7,894 bases of DNA from Pseudomonadota bacterium (GTDB lineage Bacteria > Pseudomonadota > Alphaproteobacteria > Rhizobiales > Hyphomicrobiaceae): positions 1 through 7,894 of the forward strand of contig JAFAFW010000008.1 in assembly GCA_023423275.1 (NCBI GenBank). Direction: 5' to 3'. Both the position numbers and the translations under genes were made by a program. Below the pieces are notes generated by a model. That model was given only the letters and a program-made list of their open reading frames with translations, ran no database searches and was not told the origin of the DNA. This document shows, one piece after another, positions 6,024 through 7,894 of the stretch (position 1 is the first letter of the stretch; each line of letters starts with the position of its first letter).

Positions 6024-6160
6024 GGCGTCAACTGGCTCATACCGTAAGGGCGGCGAGATCGCCTCCGAGGAGAAGCGGCGCCAGATAAGTGCCCGAAGTC
6101 TGAACTGCAGCGGGGTCGCTGTAGAGGCGATCCGCGCGCATGATGGAGCATCGATAAAAA

Positions 6161-6348
6161 ATGTGGATCGAAAATTTTCGCCAGGAACCCGACGCAATGG
6201 CACAGCAAACGGCGCTGATGAAAGCCGGCGCATGGGAACAGGGTTCGGTCGTCGAGAAAAGTGGCTGGGCGACCATGCCGGGCATGGAGAAGCGACCATC
6301 GGCGTACCACGCGCCTATGCGGAGATGATTGGCAAGTTGAAGCTTTGA
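6161..6348 (+). pseudogene. small hypothetical ORF with a likely frameshift
   Basis: From ATG 6161 the frame reads MWIENFRQEPDAMAQQTALM and then AWEQGSVVEKSGWATMPGMEK before turning into a basic tail and stopping at 6328. A neighbouring frame, reached by a single-base shift around 6290-6296, continues as ATIGVPRAYAEMIGKLKL and stops at 6348. That tail looks like the natural end of a small helical protein of about 61 residues. The family is not recognised. No good ribosome-binding site precedes 6161. The alternatives are that the 55-aa frame alone is the gene, or that neither is coding. Confidence 0.4.
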
Positions 6349-6385
6349 CACGTGATCGGCAATTGGCGCCACGCGGAGGTTCCGC

Positions 6386-6499
6386 ATGACCAATGAAACA
6401 CGGATCTTGCTCTGGCTATTATTTGGAATGATTTCGACAGGTTTACTGGAGGCTACCTACTTGCATTTTCATCAACGCAGAGGGAAGCAGAAGCGGTAA
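6386..6499 (+). CDS. small single-span membrane protein, 37 aa
   Basis: A short ORF with a textbook ribosome-binding site, GGAGG six bases before ATG 6386. The product has a short polar N-terminus (MTNETR), one hydrophobic span at residues 7-26 (ILLWLLFGMISTGLLEATYL) and a strongly basic C-terminus (HQRRGKQKR). By the positive-inside rule this predicts an inner-membrane protein with its C-terminus in the cytoplasm. An acidic Glu22 lies inside the span, which is unusual and may mark an interaction site. No family is known to me. Genes of this size are often missed by automatic annotation. It starts 37 bases after the frameshifted ORF on the same strand. Confidence 0.6.
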   Translation: MTNETRILLWLLFGMISTGLLEATYLHFHQRRGKQKR

Positions 6500-6684
6500 T
6501 TCTGCCAGCTCAACCGTTTGCGGTCGGGCGGAGTTGAGGCTCGCCGCATCGTGCTCCCCCTGCCCGCTGGCCAACGACCTGATTTTATGGAGGACTCCGC
6601 AATCACAAAAAATTAGCGCACCGCGCCAGACTGGAAGCGGGCGAAAGGACTGCCCGCGGGTACTGAGTATAAAGAGACCGACGG

Positions 6685-6807
6685 TTGCGTATCCGGCGGC
6701 TTTGGCGAGGAGACTGCTACCAGATCGAAGGCCCGGCCGATGTGCGTGGTGACAGCGTTGAAGAACTGGTGCACATGCTGCTCGACCAAATTCGCTCAAC
6801 GGATTGA
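6685..6807 (+). CDS. possible 40-aa ORF with TTG start, or 3' remnant of a longer gene
   Basis: The frame reads RIRRLWRGDCYQIEGPADVR and then GDSVEELVHMLLDQIRSTD. It is protein-like, with a strand-turn-helix pattern and a clean end. TTG at 6685 is preceded by AAAGAGA at a workable distance, but a stop lies just upstream in frame, so the gene may instead have lost its front part. The 185 bases before it (6500-6684) contain a short open frame (LNRLRSGGVEARRIVLPLPA) that ends in TAG near 6614, but no gene I can support. Confidence 0.33.
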   Translation: MRIRRLWRGDCYQIEGPADVRGDSVEELVHMLLDQIRSTD

Positions 6808-6986
6808 TTGAAACGCCGACGCCGGTTGCCTACACATGCCGGTTCTCGCGGACAGAATGGAACGGTGCACTGGACGATCACCGTGGCCTAGGTAGGGTAG
6901 GGCCTCGAGGTTGCAGCGAAGAGCCCACCTATTGGTCCCCTTTTGGGCACCCCCCGTCTTCGAGCAGCCTAGTCCGAAAATCTTCA

Positions 6987-7352
6987 ATGGACCTGGAGGA
7001 GATCAACAATTTGATCAATACCGTTACGTTCCATAATCTCTCCCCATGCAACGCATGCGGAGCCTGCTGCTCGTACTCGGCTGACTGGCCACGGTTCACG
7101 TGCGAAGACGATCTCGCGCTCGATCGCCTCCCGCGAGAATTGGTCAACGACAGCATGTCAGGCATGCGCTGCAACGGTGCACGGTGCTTTGCATTTGTGG
7201 GCGAGATCGGCATCTCCACATCATGCAGTGTCTACGCAGATCGCCCCGATGTATGTCGCGATTGTCTACCCGGCGATGATGCGTGTCGGATGGCGCGTGC
7301 GAAGCACGGGTTGCCGATATTAGATGCTGGATACTCCACCACGTATCCATAG
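6987..7352 (+). CDS. YkgJ-type cysteine-cluster (zinc/iron-chelating) protein, 121 aa
   Basis: The product has the defining CxxCxxCC motif at residues 21-28 (CNACGACC) followed by further cysteines at 39, 62, 67, 80, 90, 93 and 100. These include CSVYADRPDVCRDC, which matches the 'C.iYe.RP..CR.f' signature of the family. YkgJ/UPF0153-type proteins are predicted to bind zinc or an iron-sulfur cluster in the cytoplasm, and their cellular role is not firmly known. Length is normal for a short member. ATG 6987 is chosen because family-like sequence begins shortly after it. The ribosome-binding site is poor, and the frame stays open upstream to about 6804, though that stretch reads like spacer. 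The stop is followed by 127 bases without a gene. Confidence 0.86.
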   Translation: MDLEEINNLINTVTFHNLSPCNACGACCSYSADWPRFTCEDDLALDRLPRELVNDSMSGMRCNGARCFAFVGEIGISTSCSVYADRPDVCRDCLPGDDACRMARAKHGLPILDAGYSTTYP

Positions 7353-7435
7353 AGTGAAATTTCTTTACCGAATCCCCTGGCTCGCGCCCTGGCTTGTGCA
7401 CCAATGATTTTAATCGGAAAGGCGCTGGCAGGATC

Positions 7436-7451
7436 GTTGATGTGAATGCCC
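7436..7451 (+). repeat. 16-bp direct repeat, left copy
   Basis: GTTGATGTGAATGCCC occurs here and again, identically, at 7665-7680. The two copies bracket the 64-aa gene. In this copy the bases before the repeat can be read as GKALAGSLM-stop, faintly like the end of the 64-aa protein (WLARAERLM-stop). This hints at a partial duplication of the gene's 3' end. Confidence 0.65.
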
Positions 7452-7479
7452 CAGATGCTTCCCCGAAACGGAGGACTGC

Positions 7480-7674
7480 ATGGGTAACGACATCAGCGTC
7501 AAACTCATCGCGCACGGAGAGACACAGCTCTCGTTGCTCGTATCGACTGGCGGCGATCAGAGACAATCGGTCTGGATCCGCAAGTCGGACATTACGAGCG
7601 TCCACTGGCTCGATGCCACCACGTTTGAATTGACATTGCCTCATTGGCTGGCGCGGGCTGAACGGTTGATGTGA
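7480..7674 (+). CDS. small hypothetical protein, 64 aa
   Basis: The start is well defined by GGAGG five bases upstream of ATG 7480. The product begins MGNDISVKLIAHGETQLSLL and ends PHWLARAERLM. It contains a W-I-R-K-S-D-I segment (residues 32-38) and a C-terminal 'LTLPHWLA..RL' helix. This recalls short orphan proteins of the pattern 'VWLPKSQI...TLPEWLA..KGLI', which are widespread in proteobacteria without a known function; the likeness is by eye only. It is soluble, beta-rich and cysteine-free. The stop codon lies inside the right copy of the 16-bp repeat. Confidence 0.76.
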   Translation: MGNDISVKLIAHGETQLSLLVSTGGDQRQSVWIRKSDITSVHWLDATTFELTLPHWLARAERLM

Positions 7675-7680
7675 ATGCCC
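7665..7680 (+). repeat. 16-bp direct repeat, right copy
   Basis: GTTGATGTGAATGCCC is identical to the copy at 7436-7451. It spans the last codons and the TGA of the 64-aa gene. Confidence 0.65.
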
Positions 7681-7796
7681 GCGGGTGTTACTTCGGCCAT
7701 CGTGTAGATGCCCTCCGTGGAGCAGTTTGCCGGCATACTGCGCTCCGGCCCCGCATTTGACTTACCGCCCAAAATAGCGGCTAGAGCATCGTGCCT

Positions 7797-7894
7797 TTAA
7801 TCGGGCGCATATCCTGCGTGCTTGAGGAAGTTCCAGCACTCGTGGGGCTCGAACAGGGAGCAGATGTCGCCGACGGCGCGCCACAGTGTGTCCC
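7797..7894 (-). CDS. IS630-family transposase, C-terminal fragment running off the right edge
   Basis: The last 31 codons are readable: DTLWRAVGDICSLFEPHECW followed by NFLKHAGYAPD and TAA at 7799-7797. This matches the C-terminal end of IS630-type DDE transposases (pattern 'W..ig.l...f.p.Ec.nYf..aGYa'). The catalytic domain lies outside the window, so activity cannot be judged. IS630 elements insert at TA and end shortly after the transposase stop. The element's edge should therefore be within a few tens of bases left of 7797; the TA at 7782-7783 (in CTAGAGCATCGTGCC) is one candidate. This is the only mobile-element sequence I can name here. Confidence 0.78.
   Translation of the reverse strand, partial: DTLWRAVGDICSLFEPHECWNFLKHAGYAPD

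Noticed and set aside
6859..6886. GGAAC-N18-CGTG, near the EcfG-type general-stress promoter pattern (GGAAC-N18-CGTT), upstream of the YkgJ-type gene
   Set aside because: The -10 element has a mismatch and the site is about 100 bases from the start codon. A single imperfect match in GC-rich DNA is not enough.
6808..6891. 27-codon frame after the 40-aa ORF, ending NGTVHWTITVA
   Set aside because: It starts with TTG without a ribosome-binding site and has a low-complexity arginine run. There is too little to call it a gene.
7404..7442. 12-13 residue peptide MILIGKALAGSLM as a possible leader or miniprotein
   Set aside because: No ribosome-binding site is present. The similarity to the end of the 64-aa protein is better explained by the 16-bp repeat.
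1..7894. CRISPR array, tRNA or rRNA genes, toxin-antitoxin or known defence operon
   Set aside because: No regularly spaced repeats, no cloverleaf or rRNA signature, and no recognisable toxin, nuclease or defence domain was found on either strand.

Overview
The window looks like an accessory or partly decayed stretch of an alphaproteobacterial chromosome, most likely from the Bradyrhizobium/Rhizobiales group. The reasons are high GC with GC-rich third codon positions, a CspA of the rhizobial type (starts MNTGIVKWFN), several small orphan proteins of a kind common in Bradyrhizobium, and degenerate intergenic repeats of the CCGCTT-N-TGACCCGAAGCGGACATT type. The assignment comes from pattern recognition, not from a database search.

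Left part (1-1437). A leftward set of small hypothetical genes runs from about 884 down to 7. The largest member (695 to 117) carries an in-frame amber codon and overlaps the last gene by ATGA. A weakly supported rightward small ORF follows (985-1245), then a mosaic of degenerate repeats (1289-1375) just upstream of the main gene.

Centre-left (1438-3522). One well-supported 694-residue secreted protein has a signal peptide, a carboxypeptidase-regulatory-like beta domain and seven NHL-type beta-propeller motifs. A hairpin and another copy of the degenerate repeat follow.

Centre (3620-4860). Two broken leftward genes lie here. One is a DUF4279-type gene split by a single-base frameshift, with a candidate promoter and a palindromic operator-like site. 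The other is an unrecognised coding sequence broken into at least four frames. About 250 bases between them hold nothing I can assign.

Centre-right (4856-5310). cspA has a candidate sigma-70 promoter, a leader of about 115 bases with a small hairpin, and a strong intrinsic terminator.

Right part (5343-7894). This is a series of very small genes: a leftward 75-aa protein, a divergent 83-aa protein with inverted repeats in the shared upstream region, a frameshifted 60-aa-scale ORF, a 37-aa single-span membrane protein with a strong Shine-Dalgarno site, a possible 40-aa ORF with a TTG start, a YkgJ-type cysteine-cluster protein, and a 64-aa protein between two copies of a 16-bp direct repeat. 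The window ends inside an IS630-family transposase that reads in from the right edge.

Apart from cspA and the NHL protein the genes are small orphans or broken. I see no operon that amounts to a defined pathway or defence system. Three clear coding disruptions, one multiply shifted remnant and an IS end within 8 kb point to relaxed selection, as in a genomic island. They could also partly reflect sequencing errors.
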